Shown: positions 55,674 through 64,000 of the stretch, in pieces
How positions within the stretch are numbered: position 1 is the stretch's first letter
Layout of the letters: each line of letters opens with the position of its first letter
Source: Segatella copri DSM 18205
Lineage (GTDB): Bacteria; Bacteroidota; Bacteroidia; Bacteroidales; Bacteroidaceae
DNA length: 64,000 bases
Assembly: GCF_025151535.1 (NCBI RefSeq)
Contig: NZ_CP102288.1
Location: forward strand, 749,501-813,500
Direction of reading: 5' to 3'
Notes under the pieces: model-generated
What the model was told of the DNA's origin: nothing
The model's database searches: none
The model's input: the letters and a program-made list of their open reading frames with translations, nothing else
Program-made: the position numbers and the translations under genes

Positions 55674-56525
55674 ATGTTAAGCGTAGATCAATTAGAAGAC
55701 AAGTTGATAGACTTGGCATTTGCTGAGGATATCGGTGATGGCGACCACACAACTTTGTGTTGTATCCCAGAAGACGCCATGGGTAAGAGCCACTTGCTTA
55801 TCAAGGAAGATGGCGTGTTGGCAGGTGTTGAAATGGCAAAGAAGGTATTTGCGCGTTTCGATCCTACCATGAAGGTAGAAGTGTTGCTTCAGGATGGAAC
55901 CCACGTTAAGAAGGGTGACATTGCAATGATTGTAGAGGGTAAGACCCGTTCTTTGCTCCAGACAGAGCGTTTGATGCTCAATATCATGCAGCGTATGAGT
56001 GGCATTGCTACCATGACTGCTAAGTATGTAAAGCGTCTTGAGGGTACAAAGACTCATATCCTTGATACCCGTAAGACAACTCCAGGTCTTCGCATGTTGG
56101 AGAAGCAGGCTGTGAAGATTGGTGGTGGTATGAACCATCGTATCGGTCTCTTCGATATGATTCTCCTCAAGGACAACCACATCGATTTCGCTGGCGGTAT
56201 CGATAACGCCATCGACCGTTGCCATGCTTATCTCAAGGAGAAGGGGCTCGATCTGAAGATTGAAATCGAGGTTCGCAGCTTCGATGAGCTCGACCAGGTA
56301 TTGAAGCATGGTGGTGTAAATCGTATCATGCTCGATAACTTCTCTGTGCCTGATACTAAGAAGGCAGTAGACATCATCGCAGGTAAGTATGAGACTGAGT
56401 CTTCTGGCGGTATCACTTACGATACCATCCGCGATTATGCAGAGCAGGGAGTTGATTTCATCTCAGTTGGTGCCTTGACACATAGTGTAAAGGGCTTGGA
56501 TATGAGTTTCAAGGCTTGCGAATAA
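55674..56525 (+). CDS. nadC: Nicotinate-nucleotide pyrophosphorylase (carboxylating)
   Basis: 283 aa. Converts quinolinate and PRPP to nicotinate mononucleotide. Motifs: EDIGDGDHTTLCCIPED, THILDTRKTTPGLRMLEKQA near 124, KIGGGMNHRIGLFDMILLKD near 146, and MLDNFSV near 222, all as in QPRTase. Supplies the substrate path that ends at nadE elsewhere in this window. Last gene of the ileS-headed cluster. Confidence 0.97.
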   Translation: MLSVDQLEDKLIDLAFAEDIGDGDHTTLCCIPEDAMGKSHLLIKEDGVLAGVEMAKKVFARFDPTMKVEVLLQDGTHVKKGDIAMIVEGKTRSLLQTERLMLNIMQRMSGIATMTAKYVKRLEGTKTHILDTRKTTPGLRMLEKQAVKIGGGMNHRIGLFDMILLKDNHIDFAGGIDNAIDRCHAYLKEKGLDLKIEIEVRSFDELDQVLKHGGVNRIMLDNFSVPDTKKAVDIIAGKYETESSGGITYDTIRDYAEQGVDFISVGALTHSVKGLDMSFKACE

Positions 56526-56615
56526 GTGAAGAATGAAGAGGGAAGAGTGAAGAATTCAAATGCTCTTCTCTTTTTGTGTATATAAACTTGGTATATATAA
56601 ATTAAGGTATATTTT

Positions 56616-58277
56616 ATGAATAAGATTTTCGCTTCAGCCATAATGGCTGTAGCTATGTTGGGCAGTGTCTCTGAGGCTGAGGCATGTACCAACTTTATAG
56701 TAGGAAAAAAAGCATCGGTTGATGGATCTGTGATGTGTTCATATAGTGCCGATGACTATGGTATGTTCCAAAATCTCTGTCATTTTCCTGCCGGTAAGCA
56801 TGCTAAGGGCGAGATGCGTAAGATTTACGATTGGGATACCAATAAATATCATGGTGAGATTCCGGAGGCTGCCGAGACTTATAATGTGATTGGCAATATC
56901 AATGAATGGCAGGTTACCATCGGTGAAACTACTTATGGTGGACGTGAGGAGATGGCTGATTCTACAGGTATCATGGACTATGGTTCACTCATCTATGTTG
57001 CCCTGCAGCGTAGTAAGACAGCCCGTGAGGCTATCAAAGTGATGACAACCATCGCCAATACTTACGGCTATAATTCAGAAGGCGAGACCTTTACCATCTG
57101 TGATCCGAACGAAGCTTGGATTATGGAGATGATGGGCAAGGGACCAGGCTCTAAGGGCGTGGTTTGGGTAGCTCTCCGTATTCCGGATAATGCAGTTTGT
57201 GCACATGCTAACCAGAGTCGCATCGGTAAGTTCAATATGAAGGATAAGAAAAACGTGATGTATGCCAAGGATGTCGTTTCTTTTGCTCGCAGTAAGGGAT
57301 GGTATCAGGGCAAGGATGCTGATTTCTCATGGAAAATGGCATATGCTAAGCCTGATTTCTCAGGACGTCGTTTCTGTGATGCTCGTGCTTGGGCTCTCTT
57401 GAATCATTTCTATGATATGAGTCCTTATCTTGATTGGGCTTTGGGTAAGGATCCTAATGCGAAGGATATGCCTCTCTGGGTGGTTCCAAACAAGAAGGTG
57501 AGTGTTGCTGATGTTGAGGCTTGCATGCGTGACCATTATGAGGGTACACCTCTTTCTGTTGCTGATGGAACTGATATCGGAGGTGGTATCTGGCAAATGC
57601 CTTACAGGCCAACTCCATTGATGTTTAAGGTGGATGGAAAGCAGTGCTTCAACGAACGTCCGGTCAGCACCCAGCAGACTGGTTTTGTTTTTGTTAGCCA
57701 GATGCGATCATGGATGCCTAGAGAGATTGGCGGTGTTCTTTGGTTTGGTAATGATGATGCCAATATGGTAGCGTTCACACCAATCTATTGTTCTTCTACA
57801 GTTCGTCCTGAGTGTTATAACACGCCGGGAGCAGATGCTGTGAATTTCAGTTTCAAGAATGCTTACTGGGTGTGCAATATGACCAGCAATATGGTTTATC
57901 CTCGTTACAGCCAGATGTTCCCAACTTTGAAGGAGGTTCGTGATAGTCTGGATAACAGCTATTTTGCTGCACAGCCAGGTGTTGAGGCTAAGGCTCAGGA
58001 ACTGTATGCACAGAATCCACAGGCTGCAGTCAAGTATCTCAATGATTATGGTATTGAGAAGGCACAGCAGATGTTGGCGCGTTGGCAACAGCTCTTCCAG
58101 TTTATGGTAGTGAAGTATAATGACATGATTATCAAGCCAACCAAAAAAGATGGCAGTTTCGAGAAGACTCCTTATGGATTAGGTGCAACTCCTGTTCGTC
58201 CTGGGTATCCTGAGAAATATGCCAAGGAACTTATTAAGCAAACAGGAGACAAGTTCCTGGTTCCTGAAACAAAGTAA
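56616..58277 (+). CDS. C69 family dipeptidase
   Basis: 553 aa. Signal peptide through A23, then Cys24 (AEACTNFIVGKKASVDGSVM), the N-terminal nucleophile typical of peptidase family C69/U34 once the leader is removed. YGGREEMADSTGIMDYGSLI and FTICDPNEAWIMEMMGKGP are the family blocks. Exported dipeptidase. Stands alone between nadC and a bidirectional hairpin. Confidence 0.93.
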   Translation: MNKIFASAIMAVAMLGSVSEAEACTNFIVGKKASVDGSVMCSYSADDYGMFQNLCHFPAGKHAKGEMRKIYDWDTNKYHGEIPEAAETYNVIGNINEWQVTIGETTYGGREEMADSTGIMDYGSLIYVALQRSKTAREAIKVMTTIANTYGYNSEGETFTICDPNEAWIMEMMGKGPGSKGVVWVALRIPDNAVCAHANQSRIGKFNMKDKKNVMYAKDVVSFARSKGWYQGKDADFSWKMAYAKPDFSGRRFCDARAWALLNHFYDMSPYLDWALGKDPNAKDMPLWVVPNKKVSVADVEACMRDHYEGTPLSVADGTDIGGGIWQMPYRPTPLMFKVDGKQCFNERPVSTQQTGFVFVSQMRSWMPREIGGVLWFGNDDANMVAFTPIYCSSTVRPECYNTPGADAVNFSFKNAYWVCNMTSNMVYPRYSQMFPTLKEVRDSLDNSYFAAQPGVEAKAQELYAQNPQAAVKYLNDYGIEKAQQMLARWQQLFQFMVVKYNDMIIKPTKKDGSFEKTPYGLGATPVRPGYPEKYAKELIKQTGDKFLVPETK

Positions 58278-58298
58278 CAATATTTATCATCACATAAA

Positions 58299-58344
58299 GA
58301 AAGCCGATTCAAGTATATTACTATACAAGAATCGGCTTTCCTGT
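58299..58344. terminator. Hairpin between C69 dipeptidase and rubrerythrin genes
   Basis: GAAAGCCGATTC (58299-58310) / GAATCGGCTTTC (58329-58340), with inner GTATA/TATAC; convergent genes on either side. Confidence 0.75.
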
Positions 58345-58408
58345 TTGCTTGACTTAAAATACTAAATAATCGTATTATAATTTTTAAAGTTACGTCTTTT
58401 AAAATCTA

Positions 58409-58969
58409 TTACTTGAAGTATCTCTTGTAGAGACCTGCAAAACCTGCACAGTGGCGGGCTTCATCCTTAGCCATCTCATGAACGGTATCGTGAATAGCAT
58501 CTGAACCCTGCTCCTTAGCAAGCTTGGCAATGCGGAACTTATCCTCACAAGCACCCTTCTCTGCTGCAATACGAGCCTCGAGATTGCTCTTGGTATCACC
58601 CAAAACCTCACCGAGAAGTTCTGCAAAACGAGAAGCGTGATCAGCCTCCTCATAGGCATAACGTTTGTAAGCCTCTGCAATTTCAGGATAGCCTTCACGA
58701 TCTGCCTGGCGTGCCATAGCAAGATACATACCTACCTCGCCACACTCACCATTGAAATGGTCTTTCAAACCCTTGATAACGTCTTCATTAACGCCATCCT
58801 TAAATGCCTGACCGAGAACGTGAACGGTAGCAAATGTCATATCGTCATCTACTGCTTCTTCCATCTCTTTGAACTTGCTGGCTGGAGCCTTGCAGATAGG
58901 GCACTTCTCTGGTGCTTCTGTACCTTCGTAAATGTAACCGCAAACGGTGCAAATAAACTTTTTCTTCAT
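58409..58969 (-). CDS. Rubrerythrin with N-terminal rubredoxin
   Basis: 186 aa peroxide-reducing enzyme. Here the rubredoxin domain comes first ([20 protein letters not shown], Cys pairs CxxC and CxxC), followed by the four-helix diiron domain (about 50-186) with ligands in [32 protein letters not shown] and [10 protein letters not shown]. This reversed order matches the group often named NADH peroxidase. Second gene after perR, 45 nt apart, so the repressor and enzyme are coexpressed. Confidence 0.94.
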   Translation of the reverse strand: MKKKFICTVCGYIYEGTEAPEKCPICKAPASKFKEMEEAVDDDMTFATVHVLGQAFKDGVNEDVIKGLKDHFNGECGEVGMYLAMARQADREGYPEIAEAYKRYAYEEADHASRFAELLGEVLGDTKSNLEARIAAEKGACEDKFRIAKLAKEQGSDAIHDTVHEMAKDEARHCAGFAGLYKRYFK

Positions 58970-59014
58970 AATGTTTTTGTTTTAAATATTGTTGTATAAT
59001 TATTGTCTTTTGAA

Positions 59015-59464
59015 TTAGTGAACAGTCTCTGTGAGAGGTGACTTTACACCTTTTTTAGCGCATTCTGCACAGATTCCTCTGTAGTAGAGCTGTTCTTCCA
59101 ATACGATGTTTCCTTCAATTTCCTTTCCTGGTTCCACCGTTGGAGCAGGTTCGCCGAAAAAGTCAATTACCTTGCCACAATTTCTGCAATAGAAGTGAAC
59201 ATGGCTTTTAATATTTCCATCATAACATACGCGATGTTCATCGATTGTGATCATCTGGGCCGCATTGTGCTCACTAAACATTCTGAGCGTGTTGTAAACG
59301 GTTGTCTTGCTCAATGTTGTGATACTCTCGGCTAATCCTTTGTACACATCCTCGATAGTTGGATGAGTGGGATGCTTGATGAGCCAATCCATAATGGCAA
59401 TACGCTGGAGTGATGGTCGGATACCTTTCTCCACGAGTCTTTGATAGGCTTCTGTCTGCTTCAT
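59015..59464 (-). CDS. Fur family regulator, PerR-like
   Basis: 149 aa. Winged-helix DNA-binding half (about 1-85: RPSLQRIAIMDWLIKHPTHP, TLSKTTVYNTLRMFSEHNAA) and metal-binding half with two CxxC pairs (FYCRNCGKVIDFFG; ICAECAKKG) and HVHF. PerR identity is inferred from the rubrerythrin gene directly downstream; its box was not found. Promoter TATCTTTGC at 59492-59500. Confidence 0.9.
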   Translation of the reverse strand: MKQTEAYQRLVEKGIRPSLQRIAIMDWLIKHPTHPTIEDVYKGLAESITTLSKTTVYNTLRMFSEHNAAQMITIDEHRVCYDGNIKSHVHFYCRNCGKVIDFFGEPAPTVEPGKEIEGNIVLEEQLYYRGICAECAKKGVKSPLTETVH

Positions 59465-59491
59465 AATTACTTGTTTTTATAATTTCTTAAT

Positions 59492-59500
59492 GCAAAGATA
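59492..59500 (-). promoter_or_regulatory. -7 element of perR-rubrerythrin
   Basis: Minus-strand TATCTTTGC, 28 nt before the start codon. No clear Fur/PerR palindrome overlaps it by eye. Confidence 0.6.
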
Positions 59501-59663
59501 ACCAATTCTTTTGTATCTGCCAAATGTTTTTGCAAAAATTCCAAAGTATTTTTGAATATTTTACAATTACATAGTTGTTTTAAGATTTGTTGTGCAAAAA
59601 GGGAGAGTCTATGATTCGCTTTTGGAAATTATTGATACTAAAACCCTTTTGGAAAAAGTAATG

Positions 59664-59695
59664 CCCCGTCACGCTACCGGAGTGTTGTGGCGGGG
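59664..59695. other. GC-rich hairpin in the 59465-59736 gap
   Basis: CCCCGTCAC / GTGGCGGGG with one wobble pair and a 14-nt loop. It could end the LolA-like transcript on the minus strand, though no T tract lies directly behind it. On the plus strand it follows a 16-codon cationic frame at 59611. Confidence 0.5.
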
Positions 59696-59736
59696 AATCT
59701 TATTTGAAAATAAACTTTATACGATTTTTCTGGCAA

Positions 59737-60336
59737 TTATCTCAGGTCGATGACTTCAGCTCCTGGACATTCCTTGCTGTTGAAATTGAATGTGCTGTTA
59801 GAAACGCTCCTGGCTCTGAAGTTACTTACCGTGATGGTACTCCAGGTATTGCCCTGTCGCATCTTGACAACTGATGGAATATGTGTCTTTTTGTTGATGG
59901 TGATATACATTTCGGCTACAGAACGTTTCTGGTTATTGGCAACGAGATGTACTACATAGTTACTGCCTACTGTCTTGAGCGTTGACTTATAACCAGTCTT
60001 ATATATATTTGTAAAGGTATAAGGGTTCATGGACATCTGCTGAGCCTGTGTAGGGTTGCTGACATTCACCTCGTTGGTTTTCTTTAGATAAGTCCACTGG
60101 GTCTTGCCGTTGAACCAGACGATGGCTTGCGGGGTACGGGCGTTAAACTTGTTGCCTTTGATGGCAATACTGCCGCTTGCTGATCCATACTTAGAACTGC
60201 TCATATTGAAGTTGGCGCTAGCTCCACCTTTGTTGCCAATAACGGCAGCGGTCTTATCAAGTACCTGTTGCGCTGTCTGCGCCATGGCTCCGATGCTCAT
60301 CATTGCAACGAAAGCCAATGCTAAAATCTTTTTCAT
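59737..60336 (-). CDS. LolA-like outer-membrane lipoprotein carrier
   Basis: 199 aa. Signal peptide MKKILALAFVAMMSIGAMAQ, then a LolA-fold outline: TAQQVLDKTAAVIGNKGGAS, a strand with SASGSIAIKGNKFNARTP, IVWFNGKTQWTYLKKTNEVN. The YxxxxxEV(N/E)VS core is the best match to LolA. Would shuttle lipoproteins across the periplasm. It follows ftsK on the same strand, a pairing seen in other bacteria. Confidence 0.82.
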   Translation of the reverse strand: MKKILALAFVAMMSIGAMAQTAQQVLDKTAAVIGNKGGASANFNMSSSKYGSASGSIAIKGNKFNARTPQAIVWFNGKTQWTYLKKTNEVNVSNPTQAQQMSMNPYTFTNIYKTGYKSTLKTVGSNYVVHLVANNQKRSVAEMYITINKKTHIPSVVKMRQGNTWSTITVSNFRARSVSNSTFNFNSKECPGAEVIDLR

Positions 60337-60405
60337 TTTTATCTTTTCCTTTCTTTTAAAATTCTATGTTATATTATATCTTCTAAAATTTCATACTCTA
60401 TCATA

Positions 60406-60449
60406 AAGCCGTAAAAACGTCTTTTCTCTCTTAGACGTTTTCACGGCTT
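60406..60449 (-). terminator. Hairpin after ftsK
   Basis: AAGCCGTAAAAACGTCT (60406-60422) / AGACGTTTTCACGGCTT (60433-60449), one mismatch in 17; T tract weak. Confidence 0.6.
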
Positions 60450-60514
60450 CAGGGTTTAATAATTTAACCTTTTCCAATATTATCTTCTTTCATACCCTTA
60501 GTTATTTACTAAAA

Positions 60515-63142
60515 TTAAGAGTTTCGAAGTGCCATTAACAGATTATTAAGCTGGTTTTCATCCTGTATCAGTACCTCACGAGGCTTGCTGCCCTGTGCTG
60601 CACCTACGATGCCTGCAGCTTCCATCTGGTCCATCAGTCGTCCTGCACGGTTATAGCCGATACTGAACCGGCGCTGTATCATGCTGGTAGAACCCTGCTG
60701 CGAAAGAACAATCGCATGGGCTGCCTCTTCGAAGAACGGATCCAGTTCGCGGGCACTGATGCTGCCGCTTCCACCTGCGCTTCCTTCATCATTAGCTGGT
60801 TCTGGCAACTCCATAGGTTCGATAGGGCCAGGCTGTTCGCAGATATACTCGTTGATGCGCTCGATTTCAGGTGTATCAACAAAGGCGCACTGTACACGGA
60901 CAGGTTCATTGCCGCAGAGATAGAGCATATCACCACGACCAATCAGCTGGTTGGCTCCTGTACGGTCAAGAATGGTCTTTGAGTCGATGGCTGATGTAAC
61001 CTTAAAGGCGATACGGCCAGGGAAGTTAGCCTTGATATTACCCGTGATGATGCTGGTTGTAGGACGCTGGGTGGCAATAATCATGTGGATACCCACGGCA
61101 CGTGCCAGCTGGGCGATACGGGCAATAGGAAGTTCTACTTCCTTGCCGGCTGTCATGATCAGATCACCGAACTCATCTATAATCACCACGATGTATGGCA
61201 TATACTCATGTCCATCTGTCAACTTCAACTTGTGGTTGATATACTTCTGGTTGTATTCTTTGATGTTACGGGCTCCTGCCTTTTTGAGCAAGTCGTAACG
61301 GCTATCCATCAGTACACACAGACTGTTCAGGGTTCTAACCACCTTGGTTACATCGGTTATGATAGGTTCTTCCTCATCAGGAAGCGCAGCCATAAACTTG
61401 TTGGCAATACGGGAGTAGACGCTAAACTCCACCTTCTTAGGGTCGATGAGAACCAGTTTGAGTTCGTTTGGATGTTTCTTGTATAATAAAGAGGTGATGA
61501 TGGCATTCAAACCTACAGATTTACCCTGTCCGGTAGCACCCGCAACAAGCAGGTGAGGAATCTTAGCCAAATCAACCATAAACACTTCGTTGGTAATGGT
61601 CTTACCCAAAGCGATAGGTAACTCCATCTTGGTTTCTTGGAATTTCTTTGAGTTTAAAGTACTTTCCATACTAACGATGTTCGCCTTTGCGTTAGGTACC
61701 TCAATACCGATGGTTCCCTTTCCTGGGATAGGAGCGATGATACGGATGCCGAGAGCTGCCAGACTCAAGGCGATGTCATCTTCCAGATTCTTGATCTTAG
61801 AGATACGTACGCCTTCTGCAGGCTGGATTTCGTAGAGTGTGATGGTAGGACCAACCGTAGCACGGATGGTTTTGATCTGTACGCCAAAGTTGCCCAGCAC
61901 CTCGATGATGCGGTTTTTGTTGGCGCGCTGCTCTTCCTCATCGATGGATACGCCGTCATCCTCATACTTCTTCAGAAGGTTGAGTACCGGATATTTATAT
62001 CTGGTGAACGGCTCCTTCGGATTGATCGGAGTATTCAGTACTTCTGCATTGCTCAAGGTATTGCCTGTAGCCTTCTCGTCGGCTGTGGCTACAGAGATGT
62101 CCATACCTATATGCTCAGAAGCTGCAGCAGCCTCGGCAGCTTGCTTTTCCAATGCTTCCTGTTCAGCCCGTTTTGTACGGAGTTCGCGCTGACGTGCAAT
62201 GAGTGACATATTCTCGTTCTGCGTGCCGTTGGCTATAGCGATGGTTTCATCTTTTTCTGTATCACCTTCTGTTCCTGTAGCTTCCGGTCCGTCTGCCTCT
62301 GGTTCAACAGGCGTAGAAGGTATGTCCGGGGTTGCGAAAGTCTGGTCCGGATCCAGATTCAGGTCGATGACTTTGGCAGGTTCTTCTTCCTTATATTCTT
62401 CTTTCTCATCCTCAGTGCCAGCACCATATGCTGCGCTGGCGTATACCTCGTCGATAGCTTCCGTATCTTTCCTGTTCTTTCCATGGTTAGTAATCTCAAA
62501 TTTTACCTTATTTGATATATAACCGATAGGGTTGAGTGCTTTTCTGATTACCGTAATGGTTTCAGTGGTGAGATAGGTGAGGAATGCTACCGCCACGAAG
62601 AAAAGAATGGCAGTAAGTCCTGGAGGACCCATGATGTTCTCCAGATTCTGCACGACATAGAGTCCGTGCTTTCCGCCCGGATTGAAGATGAGGCTTGGCA
62701 TGATAGGTGCGATGAACTTGGCAAAGGTTACCGACATCCATAGCATGACCACAATCATGCAGAAGAACCATTTCCACAGGTTCAGCTTGTAGGCATGCAT
62801 CATCTGCAATCCCACCATAATGACAAAGAATGGGAGCATGAAGGCTGGAAATCCGAAATTGATGGCAATGAGCCAATAGGATACAATGGCTCCCCAGGAT
62901 CCGCAGTAGTTCTGAAACTGTTTTTCCGTGTTGGTCCATTCACCCGGCTTCAGATTTTCGAGCAAACTCTGGTCATTGGCTCCTGTGTTGAGAAAGGAGA
63001 TCATAGCGATGATGATAACCACAGCAATGACTACCAAGGCTAATCCTATGAAAAAGTCGGTGATAGTATTGTTGAAAATATACTGTAAACCAATAGCTTC
63101 GCTAAAGGTTTTGGTCTTTTTTTCAGTTCTTTTTTTAGCCAT
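60515..63142 (-). CDS. ftsK: DNA translocase FtsK
   Basis: 875 aa. The start MAKKRTEKKTKTF at 63142 is preferred; a longer frame from 63199 would begin upstream of the promoter. Four to five N-terminal membrane helices (about 25-190), an acidic linker (about 200-350), RecA-like motor with Walker A AGATGQGKSVGLNAIITSLL near 540 and IVVIIDEFGDLIMTAGKEVE near 650, and the DNA-reading gamma domain at the end (MIQRRFSIGYNRAGRLMDQM). Pumps chromosome ends at the septum and activates XerCD. Upstream of LolA-like gene. Confidence 0.96.
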   Translation of the reverse strand: MAKKRTEKKTKTFSEAIGLQYIFNNTITDFFIGLALVVIAVVIIIAMISFLNTGANDQSLLENLKPGEWTNTEKQFQNYCGSWGAIVSYWLIAINFGFPAFMLPFFVIMVGLQMMHAYKLNLWKWFFCMIVVMLWMSVTFAKFIAPIMPSLIFNPGGKHGLYVVQNLENIMGPPGLTAILFFVAVAFLTYLTTETITVIRKALNPIGYISNKVKFEITNHGKNRKDTEAIDEVYASAAYGAGTEDEKEEYKEEEPAKVIDLNLDPDQTFATPDIPSTPVEPEADGPEATGTEGDTEKDETIAIANGTQNENMSLIARQRELRTKRAEQEALEKQAAEAAAASEHIGMDISVATADEKATGNTLSNAEVLNTPINPKEPFTRYKYPVLNLLKKYEDDGVSIDEEEQRANKNRIIEVLGNFGVQIKTIRATVGPTITLYEIQPAEGVRISKIKNLEDDIALSLAALGIRIIAPIPGKGTIGIEVPNAKANIVSMESTLNSKKFQETKMELPIALGKTITNEVFMVDLAKIPHLLVAGATGQGKSVGLNAIITSLLYKKHPNELKLVLIDPKKVEFSVYSRIANKFMAALPDEEEPIITDVTKVVRTLNSLCVLMDSRYDLLKKAGARNIKEYNQKYINHKLKLTDGHEYMPYIVVIIDEFGDLIMTAGKEVELPIARIAQLARAVGIHMIIATQRPTTSIITGNIKANFPGRIAFKVTSAIDSKTILDRTGANQLIGRGDMLYLCGNEPVRVQCAFVDTPEIERINEYICEQPGPIEPMELPEPANDEGSAGGSGSISARELDPFFEEAAHAIVLSQQGSTSMIQRRFSIGYNRAGRLMDQMEAAGIVGAAQGSKPREVLIQDENQLNNLLMALRNS

Positions 63143-63168
63143 TTTATATATTTTTGAATAATTTATCT

Positions 63169-63231
63169 GCAAAATTAGCGAAAATAATTGAGAAAACAAT
63201 TCTTTTTCTCATCTTTTTTTTCTAATTTTGC
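63169..63231. promoter_or_regulatory. Divergent promoters: ftsK and exonuclease
   Basis: Minus-strand TAATTTTGC at 63169-63177 and plus-strand TAATTTTGC at 63223-63231. The first fixes the ftsK start at 63142. Confidence 0.65.
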
Positions 63232-63255
63232 AACTTGTAAAGAATAAAAAGCATA

Positions 63256-63873
63256 ATGAAGATTATTTTCACTAGTTTCGACAAGGCGGCAATCACGAAT
63301 TTGCCAAGAGCTTTGTTTCCTGGCAAAATCGTAGTCGTTGACAAGCCTGAAGATACAGAAGCGGCTGTTAATGACCTACTTAGCCATTATATACTGGGTG
63401 TGGATACAGAAACGCGCCCATCATTCAAGCGTGGTCAGGCTTACCATGTTTCGTTGTTGCAGGTGAGTACACATGATACTTGTTATCTCTTCCGCCTGCA
63501 TCATACGGGCATTACTCCTGCCATCATTCGCTTGCTCGAAGATACCACCGTGCCAAAAGTAGGACTTTCCTGGCACGATGACTTGCTGCAGCTCCATAAG
63601 CGAGCTGCTTTTAAGGCTGGCTACTTTATCGAGTTGCAGGATGTTGCAAAGAACTTTGGTATCGCAGACATGAGTCTGCAGAAACTGTATGCTAACCTGT
63701 TTCACCAGAAAATCAGCAAGGCGCAACGGTTGAGCAATTGGGAGGCTAGCGATTTGAAGGAATCGCAGGCTCTCTATGCAGCAACAGATGCCTGGTGCTG
63801 CATTAATCTGTATGAGGAATTCAAGCGTTTGTCTGCCACAGGCGATTACGAGCTCGATGAACTCAGGGTATGA
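63256..63873 (+). CDS. 3'-5' exonuclease, RNase D-like fold
   Basis: 205 aa DEDD-type nuclease domain. Exo I: ILGVDTETRPSFKRGQ with D and E near 49-51; Exo II: VGLSWHDDLLQLHK near 110; Exo III: YAATDAWCCINLYEEF with the Tyr-x3-Asp near 181. No HRDC domain, so shorter than RNase D. Acts on RNA or DNA 3' ends; substrate unknown. Followed by the RlmI-like gene after 54 nt. Confidence 0.92.
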   Translation: MKIIFTSFDKAAITNLPRALFPGKIVVVDKPEDTEAAVNDLLSHYILGVDTETRPSFKRGQAYHVSLLQVSTHDTCYLFRLHHTGITPAIIRLLEDTTVPKVGLSWHDDLLQLHKRAAFKAGYFIELQDVAKNFGIADMSLQKLYANLFHQKISKAQRLSNWEASDLKESQALYAATDAWCCINLYEEFKRLSATGDYELDELRV

Positions 63874-63927
63874 TATAAGTGGTAAGGAATAGAAATTGAT
63901 AATCGTAAGAAACTTCATATATAAAAT

Positions 63928-64000
63928 ATGTATAAAAGCGTATATTTAAAGAAAGGTAAGGAAGAATCGCTCAAGCGTTTTCATCCATGGATCTTCTCGG
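63928..64000 (+). CDS. RlmI-like class I rRNA methyltransferase, 5' end only
   Basis: Cut by the window end after 24 codons. MYKSVYLKKGKEESLKRFHP then WIFS is the start of the PUA domain of RlmI/RlmK-type 23S rRNA (cytosine) methyltransferases as I know it from Bacteroidales. The methyltransferase domain lies beyond the window. Confidence 0.75.
   Translation, partial: MYKSVYLKKGKEESLKRFHPWIFS

Noticed and set aside
63142..63199. N-terminal extension of FtsK
   Set aside because: The extended start is upstream of the TAATTTTGC promoter element, so it would not be transcribed.

Overview
The window reads as chromosomal DNA of a Bacteroidales bacterium, most like Prevotella/Segatella. Three things point there. 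Nearly every promoter I can place has the Bacteroidetes -7 element TAnnTTTG, often with TTTG or TTG about 20 nt upstream, and Shine-Dalgarno sequences are mostly absent. Many genes belong to families typical of Bacteroidales (DUF4348, DUF4301, DUF4296, DUF2027-Smr, PCMD, SPOR lipoproteins, N-terminal-rubredoxin rubrerythrin). The ATP synthase operon has the Bacteroidales order atpD-C-x-B-E-F-H-A-G. Species is an inference; no rRNA, tRNA, CRISPR array or prophage was seen.

Layout. 1-2173: 5' part of a TonB-dependent receptor gene cut by the window edge. 2.4-7.3 kb: a 21-nt tandem array, pheS plus a DUF3332 lipoprotein, then DUF4348-murB-metallohydrolase. 7.3-8.5 kb: a candidate small RNA and a three-gene membrane-stress-like operon (YtxH, holin-like, 87 aa). 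8.7-12.3 kb: SPOR lipoprotein, ruvX, def and a TPR protein. 12.3-14.9 kb: a long RelA/SpoT protein preceded by two tiny membrane proteins. 15-18.3 kb: DUF4301, an unlisted 38-residue peptide gene with a double-glycine-like end, and ansA. 18.6-22.8 kb: thrS-infC-rpmI-rplT, interrupted between thrS and infC by a 753-bp repeat-bounded unit carrying a GxxExxY nuclease-like gene. 22.9-26.6 kb: a 192-bp nested palindrome and a three-gene cell-surface operon. 26.8-31.6 kb: rpsA, nhaD, pfkA. 31.8-39.6 kb: complete F-type ATP synthase operon. 39.6-49.4 kb: a second 21/22-nt array, recQ, an M49 peptidase, NUDIX, HEAT-like alkylation repair, ispE, DUF2027-Smr and nadE. 49.6-58.3 kb: ileS, a zinc-less DksA-like protein, lspA, DUF4296, nadC and a C69 dipeptidase. 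58.4-64 kb: perR-rubrerythrin, a LolA-like protein, ftsK, a 3'-5' exonuclease and the start of an RlmI-like methyltransferase.

Most genes are housekeeping: translation (pheS, thrS, infC, rpmI, rplT, rpsA, ileS, def), envelope (murB, lspA, LolA-like), energy and ion balance (ATP synthase, nhaD, pfkA), NAD synthesis (nadE, nadC) and DNA maintenance (ruvX, recQ, ftsK). The unusual material is mostly between genes: the GxxExxY unit with 11-bp terminal inverted repeats, the 38-aa peptide gene with its own promoter, the paired 21/22-nt arrays that share a right-hand end, the nested palindrome, and the promoter-to-terminator small transcript. Two regulators of the stringent-response type are also odd: the RelA/SpoT protein has lost its hydrolase metal ligands and the DksA-like protein has lost all four zinc-finger cysteines.
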